A stretch of 37,920 nt of DNA from a virus, in the IMG/VR virus record IMGVR_UViG_3300010371_001396, positions 1 through 37,920 of that record, one strand, 5' to 3'. Numbering within the stretch: position 1 is the stretch's first letter; the number at the start of each line of letters is the position of its first letter. The notes beneath the pieces were generated by a model. It was not told the origin of the DNA. It saw nothing but the letters and a program-made list of their open reading frames with translations, and ran no database searches. The translations under genes were made by a program, and so were the position numbers. Of this stretch, positions 8,597 to 16,460 are shown piece after piece.

Positions 8597-8959
8597 TTAA
8601 TCTACCAACTCAATTACTTTTGAAATGAATTTATCAGCGGCATCTTTGTAATCAGAATCGTTATATTCTTTAATAAAATCCTTTAACTGATTTATAATCT
8701 CACTCTTATGGTTAACGTGGTTTTTCAGTTCATCTACAGTAATTTTTAATGAAGCGTTTTCCTTCATTAAATCATATTGTATTTTAAACAACTCCGTTAC
8801 TTGTTTGCGTAAATCTCTAACCTCAGTAACAAACTCTTTTCGCTCTTCAAAAGCAACATCTATTTTTTTTACACGTACTTTACTCCACGCATTAAATGCC
8901 GCCGCACCTAAGCCGCTCCCTACAAGTAAAGTTGATATTAGTTCCCACGGTTGGTTCAT
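8597..8959 (-). CDS. Membrane-anchored coiled-coil protein within the tail cluster
   Basis: The 120-aa protein has one hydrophobic N-terminal segment (STLLVGSGLGAAAFNAW, residues 9-25) and then a long probable coiled coil (about 30-110), ending in a Lys/Asp-rich helix. The layout resembles inner-membrane Rz-like or holin-associated proteins, but the gene is embedded between the 218-aa baseplate gene and the hub gene, not in the lysis cassette at 14.5-16 kb. It overlaps the upstream gene by 4 bases. A role in DNA injection or as a tail-associated membrane anchor is possible; the family is not recognised. Confidence 0.6.
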   Translation of the reverse strand: MNQPWELISTLLVGSGLGAAAFNAWSKVRVKKIDVAFEERKEFVTEVRDLRKQVTELFKIQYDLMKENASLKITVDELKNHVNHKSEIINQLKDFIKEYNDSDYKDAADKFISKVIELVD

Positions 8960-9612
8960 GCTGCTAAAAGTTCTATTGGTTTTACACTACGTGCGATTAT
9001 CTCATACGGTTTAATCACACTCATATCTAAGTCTCTTGCGTCCGGATAGTTTATTGAAATGATTGCTATTTTATGAATGCCAAGCCATTCAAATATTTTT
9101 CCGGTTACGCCAATGGCATCAGCTAACTCTTCATATTGTTGTAATTGCTTAACCTGTTCTTCAATAGATAGAGTGCCTTTATCAATTAAGCTTCTTTCGC
9201 CTGCGATTATAAAACCTTTAATAGTTATACTCCACGCATTAAATCCCATCATTTCAATAACTGCATCATCCTGTCCGCTCATTTTTGTTTCGGTCATAAC
9301 CTTACTCCGGCTAAATGATGCTACGCTTGCAAAAGGCAAATAACAACCACCTAAAAACTTCTTTTTTACTTGGCCATTGTCTAAGTATTTATATGCGCTA
9401 CTTCCATTAAATGCCATTGGAAACTGAACAGGCAACCCCAAGGAGTTTGTAGTAAAATCACTTTCGTCACTTTCACCTACTTGAATATTGTAAGCTCCTA
9501 AATATTCTTTGCTTTCGTCTTTGACTACTTTATATTTTCGTATAGCAGGCCCTGCTATACCAAAAGTATCTCTAAACAAAGTATCAATAGGTATGGTATA
9601 TGATATATTCAT
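8956..9612 (-). CDS. Tail protein between tape measure and hub (possible DUF6046 family)
   Basis: The 218-aa protein occupies the position of Mu gp43 (N), after the tape measure and before the hub. Residues 95-205 contain a strand-helix-strand region (AWSITIKGFIIAGERSLID, then a helix with EEQVKQLQQYEELADAI, then FEWLGIHKIAIISINYPDAR). I recall similar proteins in Bacteroidota phages under DUF6046, but I cannot verify this here. The role is probably to join tail tube to hub. It overlaps the tape-measure stop by one base and the next gene by 4 bases, so this block is tightly coupled. Confidence 0.6.
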   Translation of the reverse strand: MNISYTIPIDTLFRDTFGIAGPAIRKYKVVKDESKEYLGAYNIQVGESDESDFTTNSLGLPVQFPMAFNGSSAYKYLDNGQVKKKFLGGCYLPFASVASFSRSKVMTETKMSGQDDAVIEMMGFNAWSITIKGFIIAGERSLIDKGTLSIEEQVKQLQQYEELADAIGVTGKIFEWLGIHKIAIISINYPDARDLDMSVIKPYEIIARSVKPIELLAA

Positions 9613-11516
9613 TACACGCCAATAGTTATTAATCCGTCCCTCGCAGCATCTACTATTTTATCCATCACTTCATCTGCCAGTTTTTTCACATCTACTCCTG
9701 TAGCTGCCATTATTTTCTGGTCAAACTTTATATTCATAATTAAACTGCGGTTTCCGGTACTTGCAGGTTTACCCTTTATTTCTTCAGGGTCATTAGCTCC
9801 GGCAGGTAATCCTTTGTTTACGTTGTTTAAAGCTTTTTCTGCGGCTGAAGCTTCGTTAGGGTCAATATTGTTTTTAGTGTCTTTATTTCTTCTATCAAAA
9901 GCTATTTTTTGTGCAGCACTAAAGAATGCCCATTGGTCTTTGGTGTATTTTGCATCAGATGATAAACCAAATTGCTTGTGTGTTAAAGCATGGGCAAATT
10001 CAGTGGATTTCTCCATATTATATATTTTCGAACGCTCAGCCCACTCTTTTTGAGTGGCCTCTTTATATAATTTTCCTTCATATTTTCTGAAAGAAACTAA
10101 ACTCACTATTTCATCAAGGATTAAATACGTGCCTTTTAAAGCAGCAACTAATCCATCAACAAAAGGAAGTATGATGCTACCTAAATCCTCACCTAAATCT
10201 TTGAAACTATCCCATACATCTCCCCATGTTCGACTGTAATTTTGTGTCAATTCTAATTGCCTATTTGTCTCACCAATAGAATTATTAACCCCCCCCATAA
10301 CTTCTTTAAACTTCTCAGCATCAGAGGTAAGTACACTAAACGCCGTTAAGGCTTGAGCATCATGTAATTTTATATTGCTTAAAAATATTGCCCTTCCTTT
10401 GTCGCTAAGGCTTTGCCATTTTTTTGTAAAATCTCCAAGTATATCACTAATATTCCTCCGCATACCTTTTGCATCAAAAACTTTAATGCCGGTCTTTTCC
10501 ATTTCTTTTAAAATGGGGAGCTTATTCATCGCTGTAAATGCGTTTTTCATAAGCATTGTGGCATCAGCTGCACTTTGACCTTTAGCAGTCATAAATGCAA
10601 ATATTCCGGCAACATCTTTAAAATTTATCCCAAGTACTTTACCATCAGCAACTAACTGGGGTAGGTATTGCGCAAAATCTTTAAACTCTCCTGCCCCAAA
10701 TTTTTTAGCGGCAAACAAAGTATCCATTACTTGAGCTGCAGTGGCATTTTTTTCTCCTACAATAGACAATGTTCGGGCTAGTGCTCCGGCTACCGTATCA
10801 ATATCTGTAAATCCTGCTTTCGCTCCTTTAACCGAGGTTTCAAGTATATCTAAAGATAAATTGACCTTATTTGTTTGACTTAATATTTTCTCATAAGCTC
10901 CAGGTATTAGTTCAAAATTTCCACCGCTGCTGCTTCCAATCTCCTTTAAACGGCCTTTAAGTTTGCCAAGTTGCTCATCACCTAACTGAGCAGTAGCATT
11001 TACTTTAGCCATTCCTTCATTAAAATTTAACGCTATTTGCGTAGATTTTAATAAAGTGGCACCAACTAATGCTGCTCCACCCGCAAGCAATATCATAGGA
11101 TTGTTAAGCATACTCATGCCTCGGCTAAGTCCCGGTATCTCAGATGCGCTTTCTTGCATCATAGACTTATACTTAGCCCATCCTGTTAATGGTGCTGGGG
11201 TTGGGTTTGTAACTTGGTTGAGTTTATCCATCTCCGCTTTAGTTTTGTTAATCATAGATTGATATTTCAATATATGCTCAGTACTAAAAGCGGCTTTTTG
11301 TCTTTTCTCTAAACTCTTTAGGATGTTTTCTAACTGTCCATAACTACGTTTAAAAACCTCTCCGGTAGAGTTAGCTTGTTTAGATAAATTTTTTAATGAA
11401 TTTGTATTGGCATTAAACTTTGATTGCACACCTGTAGCTACGGCTTTTATTTTTTGAAAAGCCCCCATCACATTTTCTTTTAATCGTAAGTTCCATGTGG
11501 TGGTAGTTTCGCCCAT
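9612..11516 (-). CDS. Tail tape measure protein (TP901-like core)
   Basis: The 634-aa protein is the longest in the tail operon. It has an N-terminal coiled-coil region (residues 1-100), a hydrophobic helix around NPMILLAGGAALVGATLLKS (about 137-156), and a TP901-type core (about 165-400) with the usual Ala/Gly-rich helices and AGFTDIDTVAGALARTL. A second hydrophobic segment lies near 450-475 (LGSIILPFVDGLVAALKG). It should set tail length and pass DNA on ejection. 634 residues is short for a tape measure and implies a comparatively short tail. It follows the frameshifted tail chaperone gene, the standard order. Confidence 0.9.
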   Translation of the reverse strand: MGETTTTWNLRLKENVMGAFQKIKAVATGVQSKFNANTNSLKNLSKQANSTGEVFKRSYGQLENILKSLEKRQKAAFSTEHILKYQSMINKTKAEMDKLNQVTNPTPAPLTGWAKYKSMMQESASEIPGLSRGMSMLNNPMILLAGGAALVGATLLKSTQIALNFNEGMAKVNATAQLGDEQLGKLKGRLKEIGSSSGGNFELIPGAYEKILSQTNKVNLSLDILETSVKGAKAGFTDIDTVAGALARTLSIVGEKNATAAQVMDTLFAAKKFGAGEFKDFAQYLPQLVADGKVLGINFKDVAGIFAFMTAKGQSAADATMLMKNAFTAMNKLPILKEMEKTGIKVFDAKGMRRNISDILGDFTKKWQSLSDKGRAIFLSNIKLHDAQALTAFSVLTSDAEKFKEVMGGVNNSIGETNRQLELTQNYSRTWGDVWDSFKDLGEDLGSIILPFVDGLVAALKGTYLILDEIVSLVSFRKYEGKLYKEATQKEWAERSKIYNMEKSTEFAHALTHKQFGLSSDAKYTKDQWAFFSAAQKIAFDRRNKDTKNNIDPNEASAAEKALNNVNKGLPAGANDPEEIKGKPASTGNRSLIMNIKFDQKIMAATGVDVKKLADEVMDKIVDAARDGLITIGV

Positions 11517-11519
11517 TGT

Positions 11520-11750
11520 TTAATCTTGTTTGCCGTGAAAGGCTTCTGTTAATGCTTGTTTAAATGTTTCAAACAACAACTCCCTATCTACTTTTTGCAG
11601 GTATAGAAAATCAGCGTATGCCTTGTAGTACTGTTCTCTAGGTAACTGCTCCGGATTAGGAATGTTCATTTTATATTTCAGGACGAGGTCTATTTTACGG
11701 AATTTATCCTCGCCCTGTGCCTCGCCTACAAGAGCAAGGCTTAAAGCTCC
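11520..11750 (-). CDS. Tail assembly chaperone -1 frameshift extension (gpGT-like)
   Basis: This stretch between the chaperone gene and the tape measure is open in the -1 frame relative to the upstream gene and would add 76 residues. It begins GALSLALVGEAQGEDKFRK and ends with a stop at 11520-11522, four bases before the tape-measure start. The two frames overlap without a stop only over about eight codons. Inside that overlap is an A-AAG slip site (11750-11753, in AGAAAAG), after which the -1 frame reads on past the zero-frame stop at 11741. An internal ATG at 11669-11667 could start a separate 49-aa protein instead. Tail chaperones with a frameshifted long form at exactly this position are a conserved feature of tailed phages. 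Confidence 0.75.
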   Translation of the reverse strand, partial: GALSLALVGEAQGEDKFRKIDLVLKYKMNIPNPEQLPREQYYKAYADFLYLQKVDRELLFETFKQALTEAFHGKQD

Positions 11751-12082
11751 TTTTCTTCTACCTGTAATTTATCAAACCAATCGGTTATTTTCCCATAAAC
11801 AGTTTCAGCTACAGTTATGTCTTTTTGATTATTAATGGCATCCATGTTTCCGGCAAGTATGCAATTAGCGTTTAGCACTTCGCGAGCCTTGTGGTCTTTA
11901 CCATCATTGTAATATTTACTAAGCACATCAAGTGTAGTACGGGTAGGCTGGGCGATGATATAGCTTTCTTTACTTCCGTCTTTTAATGTTACATCTATCT
12001 GCTTTAGTGCGCCATATTTTTGCTTAGCCTCTTCAATTTTATCTTGTGTAAATTCTGCTACTGTCGGTTTTGTTGGTGCCAT
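11741..12082 (-). CDS. Tail assembly chaperone, short form (gpG-like)
   Basis: The 113-aa acidic protein lies between tail tube and tape measure. It has a mixed helix-strand layout (VTLKDGSKESYIIAQPTRTT at about 27-46, then helices). Small proteins in this slot act as chaperones that coat the tape measure while the tube polymerises. The zero-frame product stops at 11741 after VEEKEL. A -1 slip on the codon before last but one would yield a 187-residue long form, described separately. The start at 12082 is the first ATG and the gap to the tube gene is 26 bases. Confidence 0.8.
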   Translation of the reverse strand: MAPTKPTVAEFTQDKIEEAKQKYGALKQIDVTLKDGSKESYIIAQPTRTTLDVLSKYYNDGKDHKAREVLNANCILAGNMDAINNQKDITVAETVYGKITDWFDKLQVEEKEL

Positions 12083-12108
12083 CTCGTTTTGTTTTTAAGG
12101 GTTTTTAA

Positions 12109-12546
12109 TTAAGGTTTATTCCAAGTAATGTCTGATATAAGTAGGTCAATTTTTTGTACAATTTTGCCGTCGCCTTGTTTAACTTCACGTCCGTTGCTTT
12201 TAAAACGACAGTTGTTAAGCACGTCTTTATAAAACACACCGTTATTTTCGTAGTTAACGGTAATAGGAAACGGCGGTATATCTTGTATGCGAACGCCTTG
12301 TGGTAATGCAGCTACTATAGAGCGTAACTCTTCACTAAATAAAGACACATAACTTTCGGCTTTGTAGTTTCCAATTGATTGGCCTTGCGGGTATTTACCT
12401 TGACCATACTCATTATTCATTTCAACCTCGTCGGTATAACTAATCTCTGTTATACCTTCTACATCTCTTCCAAGTACGTTTAAAGTAATGTTGTTCCAAC
12501 CTGTTAGGGTTCCGAATTTATTTATAATGGTTACTTCTTGTGCCAT
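12109..12546 (-). CDS. Tail tube protein
   Basis: The 145-aa protein is beta-rich, with strands at INKFGTLTGWNNITLNVLG (residues 8-26), ITEISYTDEVEMNNEYGQG and a C-terminal KIDLLISDITWNKP. The size and fold pattern fit the tube proteins of contractile tails (Mu gp40/M type), which form the inner tube through which DNA passes. It directly follows the sheath gene and precedes the chaperone, the canonical order. I cannot confirm the family by search. Confidence 0.8.
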   Translation of the reverse strand: MAQEVTIINKFGTLTGWNNITLNVLGRDVEGITEISYTDEVEMNNEYGQGKYPQGQSIGNYKAESYVSLFSEELRSIVAALPQGVRIQDIPPFPITVNYENNGVFYKDVLNNCRFKSNGREVKQGDGKIVQKIDLLISDITWNKP

Positions 12547-12569
12547 GTTATTTTTTTAGTCTTTAATTT

Positions 12570-13841
12570 TTATTGAAAAGAAATGTCGCCTTCTATTGTA
12601 CGTGAGTATCCATAACGCTGCACATATATTTTAATCACAAAATTTCCTGTGCCTTTTACGTTTTGAGTAGGGTCAATTATGCAATATGCTTTTGTTGCAA
12701 TACCATTTACAACCATAATACCTAAGCCCCTTTGAGGGTGGTTTATATCTTCCTGCCAGCCTGCAATAAAACTTGCTTTAATAGTTCCGTCATCGTTAAA
12801 TGGTACTTTAGAGTTTAGCTTTGGCGTTAAACGATTAACAGCAATACGAGCTGCATAATTCCATACGCTACAATCAACAACATAAGCAAAGTCGCTCGTG
12901 CTAACTGTACATGATGCAGCAGTGCAAAAGAAAATACCATTATACTGAGGGTAACGGTCAGCAAATAAATAACCTTGCGCAATTAAAGCAGCGATTTTTG
13001 TAGATGATAACGTACTCGTTTTTTCTCCGGTGCTTAAGGCAACGTCCAACCATTTTCCGGTAACATCACTTGCTGCATCAATAGCAAAAGCTTCTGTATT
13101 TTTATCAGGATTATCAGCAATAACCAATGCTCCTAAATCCTCTTCGGTTCTACGAACACACCACATGCCTAAAGCGGTTCCCACTGCAGCGTGCGTTGCA
13201 TATAAAGTATTTAACGATGCAATGCCCGGGTCTTGAGCATTAATAATCGTAACACCATCAGCAGTAAGCGTACGCAAATCTGTAAATGTGGCTTGTACGG
13301 TAGGATTTCCTCTACCTTCAATTAAAGCGTCATTAATATATACTTTAAGCGTCGCAAAATAAGCAAGTAATGCTTTTGCTTTTGGTACAGCAGCCAACAC
13401 TTCATCTTCTATGATTTGAGTTCCTGTAAAGACAGGAGTGTAAGAACCCGTTGGGTTTCTTACTGTACCAACCATACGAATAGTATTGCCGGAGTCGTTA
13501 ACTAATTTTTTTACATAGTTATTTGCAATGTCCCACATTTGAGTTTGTGTAACAGTTTGCGATACCAACATCAAATACAATTTTCCGTTAGGCGCATATT
13601 GAAAAAACTCTTCAATATGATATCTAACTAACACATGGTTAGCAGCATCATAAGCTGCCGTTAAACCCATTGCATCTGCGTCAGATGGTTGAGTTAAAAC
13701 AACGGTAGTTCCTAAAGTGGTATATGTACCAGGCGATGTTGCGGCTACGCCACCAAGCACCATTCCATATACTTTCTCTACATCAGCAGAAGAGCTGCCG
13801 GAGTTGGTATCTATCTTTACTATATTAGGGCCTGCAAACAT
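12570..13841 (-). CDS. Contractile tail sheath protein (DUF2586-like)
   Basis: The 423-aa protein starts MFAGPNIVKIDTNSG and has a long alpha/beta body with a C-terminal domain (about 300-423) containing VVDCSVWNYAARIAVNRLTP and a strand-rich end (NFVIKIYVQRYGYSRTIEG). This layout matches sheath proteins annotated as DUF2586 in Bacteroidota phages. The sheath surrounds the tube and contracts during infection, so the virion should be myovirus-like, consistent with Mu. It is followed 24 bases later by the tube gene. Confidence 0.82.
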   Translation of the reverse strand: MFAGPNIVKIDTNSGSSSADVEKVYGMVLGGVAATSPGTYTTLGTTVVLTQPSDADAMGLTAAYDAANHVLVRYHIEEFFQYAPNGKLYLMLVSQTVTQTQMWDIANNYVKKLVNDSGNTIRMVGTVRNPTGSYTPVFTGTQIIEDEVLAAVPKAKALLAYFATLKVYINDALIEGRGNPTVQATFTDLRTLTADGVTIINAQDPGIASLNTLYATHAAVGTALGMWCVRRTEEDLGALVIADNPDKNTEAFAIDAASDVTGKWLDVALSTGEKTSTLSSTKIAALIAQGYLFADRYPQYNGIFFCTAASCTVSTSDFAYVVDCSVWNYAARIAVNRLTPKLNSKVPFNDDGTIKASFIAGWQEDINHPQRGLGIMVVNGIATKAYCIIDPTQNVKGTGNFVIKIYVQRYGYSRTIEGDISFQ

Positions 13842-13857
13842 TTTCTATTTTTTTAAA

Positions 13858-14514
13858 TTATTTTTTACCTTTTTTAGCTGCTTTTACATTAGTAACATCA
13901 GTAGTATCATCTGTTTTAGTCAAAGCATCTAAAGCAGCTTGTGCAGTTGCAATAACTGTTTCATCACCGCCTGTTTTTGCTGTTTCTAAATCTGCGGTTG
14001 CTTTTGCAATCGCTTCAGTTTTAGCTTGTTCTGCCGCTGCAGCATCTGCATCAGCTTGCTCTTTTGCTTTAGCATCATCAGCTTTTTTTTGTAAATCAGC
14101 CGCTAATTGTGCTTTCGCATCGTCAGAAGCTTTTTTATCTGCCTCGGCTTTTGCTTTAGCATCTGCATCAGCTTTTTTATCTGCCTCGGCTTTTGCTTTA
14201 GCATCTGCATCAGCTTTTGCCTTTGCATCAGCTTTTGCTTGTTCATCGGCTACTCGTTTAGCTTGTTCTGCAGCTGCTTTATCTTCTAATGATTTATCAT
14301 AGAGTTCTTGCATACCTTCTTTTACGTAATCAATACGCTGCGCTTCAAACGATGCGTGTTGAATTAACTTAGCATGGTTAATGGCGTGCCCTTTGTCTTC
14401 ATCAAAAAAACAATTACCATCAGGTGTTACGTGAAGCTTCTCAGCTTTTTTGTTGTGTAAAAAAGCAAGTGTTACCACTTCGTCAAGTTTTTCTTTGTCT
14501 AATATTTTTGCCAT
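13858..14514 (-). CDS. Ala/Lys-rich helical repeat protein
   Basis: The 218-aa protein has an N-terminal unique domain (residues 1-75, with HVTPDGNCFFDEDKGHAI). It then has about 100 residues dominated by Ala, Lys, Asp and Glu with heptad-like repeats (KAKADADAKAKAEADKK), followed by an Ala/Thr-rich tail ending in a basic KAAKKGKK. The repeated part must be a long, highly charged single helix or coiled coil, as in TolA-like stalks. It lies between the lysis genes and the sheath gene. Structural, scaffolding or tail-completion roles are all possible. The Lys-rich C-terminus could contact DNA. Confidence 0.65.
   Translation of the reverse strand: MAKILDKEKLDEVVTLAFLHNKKAEKLHVTPDGNCFFDEDKGHAINHAKLIQHASFEAQRIDYVKEGMQELYDKSLEDKAAAEQAKRVADEQAKADAKAKADADAKAKAEADKKADADAKAKAEADKKASDDAKAQLAADLQKKADDAKAKEQADADAAAAEQAKTEAIAKATADLETAKTGGDETVIATAQAALDALTKTDDTTDVTNVKAAKKGKK
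14128..14211 (-). repeat. Two identical 42-bp tandem repeats in the Ala/Lys-rich gene
   Basis: Units at 14128-14169 and 14170-14211 appear identical and encode 14-aa blocks of the ADADAKAKAEADKK type. The array is extended on the left-hand coordinate side of unit 2 by a shorter, related block. In-frame duplication would vary the length of the helical stalk. Confidence 0.85.
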
Positions 14515-14516
14515 TT

Positions 14517-15026
14517 TTAAAGGGGTTTAAATTTTAAATACAGTTTAACTACTACATAAATGATAAGTCCAAGCCAAACAGCAGCACTTATCCATGCAAA
14601 TTTTTTAAGCCAATCCGGTATATACTTTATCGGAACTTCTACTCGTGTAGTGTCGCTCTTCTTTTCTGTAAGTACTTGTAGCTCTTTTATTCGATGCTCT
14701 TGCCATTGACATTTTAATTCTAACTCCTTGCATATACAGTTCGCTTGCAAATGGCCGTTTGATATTAACACATCTATTTCCGATCGTTCCGTTTCCGATT
14801 TTATCTGCGGCATATTTATCACACCATTTTTGTCGGCTGTTACCGTTGCATTTATTTTCGCCGCAACTTCTTTGACTACATATACTGTATCGTGAATTAT
14901 AATCGAGTCCCGAATTGTGATAGTTTTTGTAATTGTGTCCGTAATTGTATGCGTGCTTTGTATTAACCTTCGATTGCAGCTCGAACAAAGGCTTATTAAA
15001 ATAAAGAATGCTATTATTTTTTTCAT
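14517..15026 (-). CDS. Unimolecular spanin candidate (lipoprotein with C-terminal membrane helix)
   Basis: The 169-aa protein has a lipoprotein signal with a lipobox ending LCSSC (Cys17), a periplasmic part rich in Thr/Ile and then a coiled coil (about 75-130), and one strong C-terminal transmembrane helix (AWISAAVWLGLIIYVVV, about 144-160). Outer-membrane lipidation at one end and an inner-membrane helix at the other is the defining layout of u-spanins such as T1 gp11, which fuse the two membranes in the last step of lysis. The context agrees: endolysin and holin candidates lie immediately upstream. The start codon ATG at 15026-15024 overlaps a TGA in the -1 frame of the endolysin gene (ATGA). 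Confidence 0.75.
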   Translation of the reverse strand: MKKIIAFFILISLCSSCNRRLIQSTHTITDTITKTITIRDSIIIHDTVYVVKEVAAKINATVTADKNGVINMPQIKSETERSEIDVLISNGHLQANCICKELELKCQWQEHRIKELQVLTEKKSDTTRVEVPIKYIPDWLKKFAWISAAVWLGLIIYVVVKLYLKFKPL

Positions 15027-15642
15027 GTGTTTTTAAATAAGGGGTTATGTAATTAGTAACTGCGTAAATCTTATGTTTATCACGTTTGTAGCTATGTACG
15101 CCTTGGTCATATATACTTCCAGTGTTTCCCTCGGTCGTTATAAAATAGCCGCTTAATTCACCTGTAATAAACCCTACGTGTTCAACTGTGTTAGTGCCCG
15201 AATAAGCAACTGTAAAACAATCGCCGGGCATCGGATATGCTTTTACCTTATGTGTTTTTTCAAGTGCCGGACTCCAAACTATATATTGTTGATTTGCAAA
15301 AGAAGGTGCCCATGCTGTTTTGGGGTTTATTGGCGGGGCAACTCCAACATCATACAAGTTTTTCGAGCAGAAGGCAGCACACCATGCATTGCCTTTTTTG
15401 GCATTAACAAATTGTAAGTAGGCTTCCACCTCTATGCCGTCGTTATGTCCGGTTACTTCACGCACATACATTTGCTCATGCAAAGTATCTATAAGCTCAA
15501 AGCGTATGCTTGCTTCCGATAATGGTGGCGACTCTTTAACCTGATAGTTTTTTTCAGATGTAAACTTTTTTTCGTTGGCTTGTAAGGCTACTGTTGAACC
15601 TAACATCGCACCGCATGCAATTATTAAAATGGCTTTTTTCAT
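14605..15642 (-). CDS. Secreted CHAP/NlpC-like endolysin with long out-of-frame extension
   Basis: The first about 205 residues form a peptidoglycan hydrolase: an N-terminal signal peptide (cleavage likely after ALQA, residue 22), a catalytic Cys88 in NAWCAAFCSKN, a PGDCF segment (139-143) and His155 in VEHVGFITG, the CHAP/NlpC-P60 pattern. The signal peptide means Sec export, so the holin would trigger lysis by depolarisation or simply set timing. From about residue 205 the same frame continues for 140 more residues, entirely overlapping the spanin gene. This extension is Lys/Asn/Ser/Arg-rich, unlike a folded domain. A -1 slip at T-TTA-AAA (15037-15031) would end the protein at TGA 15025-15023, giving PYLKNT. 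The functional enzyme probably ends near 15.03 kb. Confidence 0.78.
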   Translation of the reverse strand: MKKAILIIACGAMLGSTVALQANEKKFTSEKNYQVKESPPLSEASIRFELIDTLHEQMYVREVTGHNDGIEVEAYLQFVNAKKGNAWCAAFCSKNLYDVGVAPPINPKTAWAPSFANQQYIVWSPALEKTHKVKAYPMPGDCFTVAYSGTNTVEHVGFITGELSGYFITTEGNTGSIYDQGVHSYKRDKHKIYAVTNYITPYLKTHEKNNSILYFNKPLFELQSKVNTKHAYNYGHNYKNYHNSGLDYNSRYSICSQRSCGENKCNGNSRQKWCDKYAADKIGNGTIGNRCVNIKRPFASELYMQGVRIKMSMARASNKRATSTYRKEERHYTSRSSDKVYTGLA

Positions 15643-15670
15643 ATTTGGTTTTTTATTGTTTAATACTGGT

Positions 15671-16012
15671 TTAAGGCTTCATTAAATAAATCAGGGCAAA
15701 AAAGAAGCAGAAGAAAATTCTAATGCTGTAGGCTCGTTTCTTCTCATCAGGCAATGTGGCAAACCCTGTATAAAAAGCTTTCATGGCATCATACACACTC
15801 GGAAACACAATCCTAAGCAATACCCATACTGCTGATGTAGCCCATACAAGTTTCCAAATGCTTACTAAAAAGGTTTCAAATTCAGAGCCTCTATCAAACA
15901 AAGCTGTCTCGGGGCTAATCTTTAAAATGATAAACCTGAATAGCTCTATCACTACAAACATCAATGGTATAAAAACCATCTCTTGTTTTAATATGCTTCT
16001 TATTTTGTTCAT
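15671..16012 (-). CDS. Holin candidate, three membrane segments
   Basis: The 113-aa protein has hydrophobic segments at about residues 12-32 (MVFIPLMFVVIELFRFIIL), 48-70 (FLVSIWKLVWATSAVWVLL) and 96-112 (IRIFFCFFFALIYLM), with a basic N-terminus. It lies 28 bases upstream of the exported endolysin, which is followed by the spanin. A small polytopic protein in this position is most simply the holin. The family is not recognised and no start ambiguity (dual start motif) is evident. Confidence 0.6.
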   Translation of the reverse strand: MNKIRSILKQEMVFIPLMFVVIELFRFIILKISPETALFDRGSEFETFLVSIWKLVWATSAVWVLLRIVFPSVYDAMKAFYTGFATLPDEKKRAYSIRIFFCFFFALIYLMKP

Positions 16013-16223
16013 GCTTTTTTACTTAATTTTTATCCTGTTAAGGAGCGGTCTTTGCCTGCTGTCAACCTTTTTTATTCTTAGTTGCAATGATTTTTATTTC
16101 TAACAACAACTTTACCCACACTAAAAGCGAAATAAATTCAGTGGTACTTTTTAGTTAGGGAGAATAAACTCTCCAAGTTTCCCGATAAGGACCAACTCTC
16201 ATACTTGTTAGAACCACTTAATT
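16013..16223 (-). other. 211-bp intergenic gap with possible structured RNA
   Basis: This gap between the 78-aa gene and the holin candidate has no credible reading frame. On the transcribed strand, GGAGA/TCTCC pair in a hairpin (16159-16174), and AGTGGT/ACCACT (16140-16145 with 16213-16218) can close a larger 79-nt domain around it. The lower part contains TTGACA-like sequence near 16.06 kb but no matching TAnnTTTG at proper distance. It may be a leader or attenuator that separates capsid from lysis expression. The stems are short and chance is possible. Confidence 0.35.
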
Positions 16224-16460
16224 TTATTCTACTGAAGGAGATATAACAATGTCATAATCTTTACCAAGTACAAACATGTCAGCAGCATCTTTATTAACCG
16301 TGTTAAGGGTGATATTTGTGCCGCCTGATAATTTCCAATAAATGGAGGTTTGGTTGTAAGGCACTTCTAACTCAATAGCTGTAGCAATTGGGTTTTCAAC
16401 GTTATACGATTGGCTTTCTTTTTTAGAAATGCATTTAACTTTTACTTTTGTGATATCCAT
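16224..16460 (-). CDS. Small beta-rich protein downstream of the capsid gene
   Basis: The 78-aa protein is not recognised. It has alternating hydrophobic strands (KVKVKCISKKESQSY, TAIELEVPYNQTSIYWKL, DYDIVISPSVE) and no membrane segment. It follows the major capsid gene after an 80-base gap containing a GC-rich hairpin. Small beta proteins after a capsid gene are often decoration or head-stabilising proteins, but this is inference from position alone. Confidence 0.6.
   Translation of the reverse strand: MDITKVKVKCISKKESQSYNVENPIATAIELEVPYNQTSIYWKLSGGTNITLNTVNKDAADMFVLGKDYDIVISPSVE

Noticed and set aside
11741-11760. +1 frameshift at CTT-T in the tail chaperone
   Set aside because: The +1 frame meets a stop after about a dozen codons and does not reach the tape-measure start; the -1 frame does.
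15604-15642. Endolysin as a lipoprotein through LIIAC near residue 10
   Set aside because: The hydrophobic stretch before that Cys is too short for a lipobox signal; an ordinary signal peptide ending ALQA fits better.
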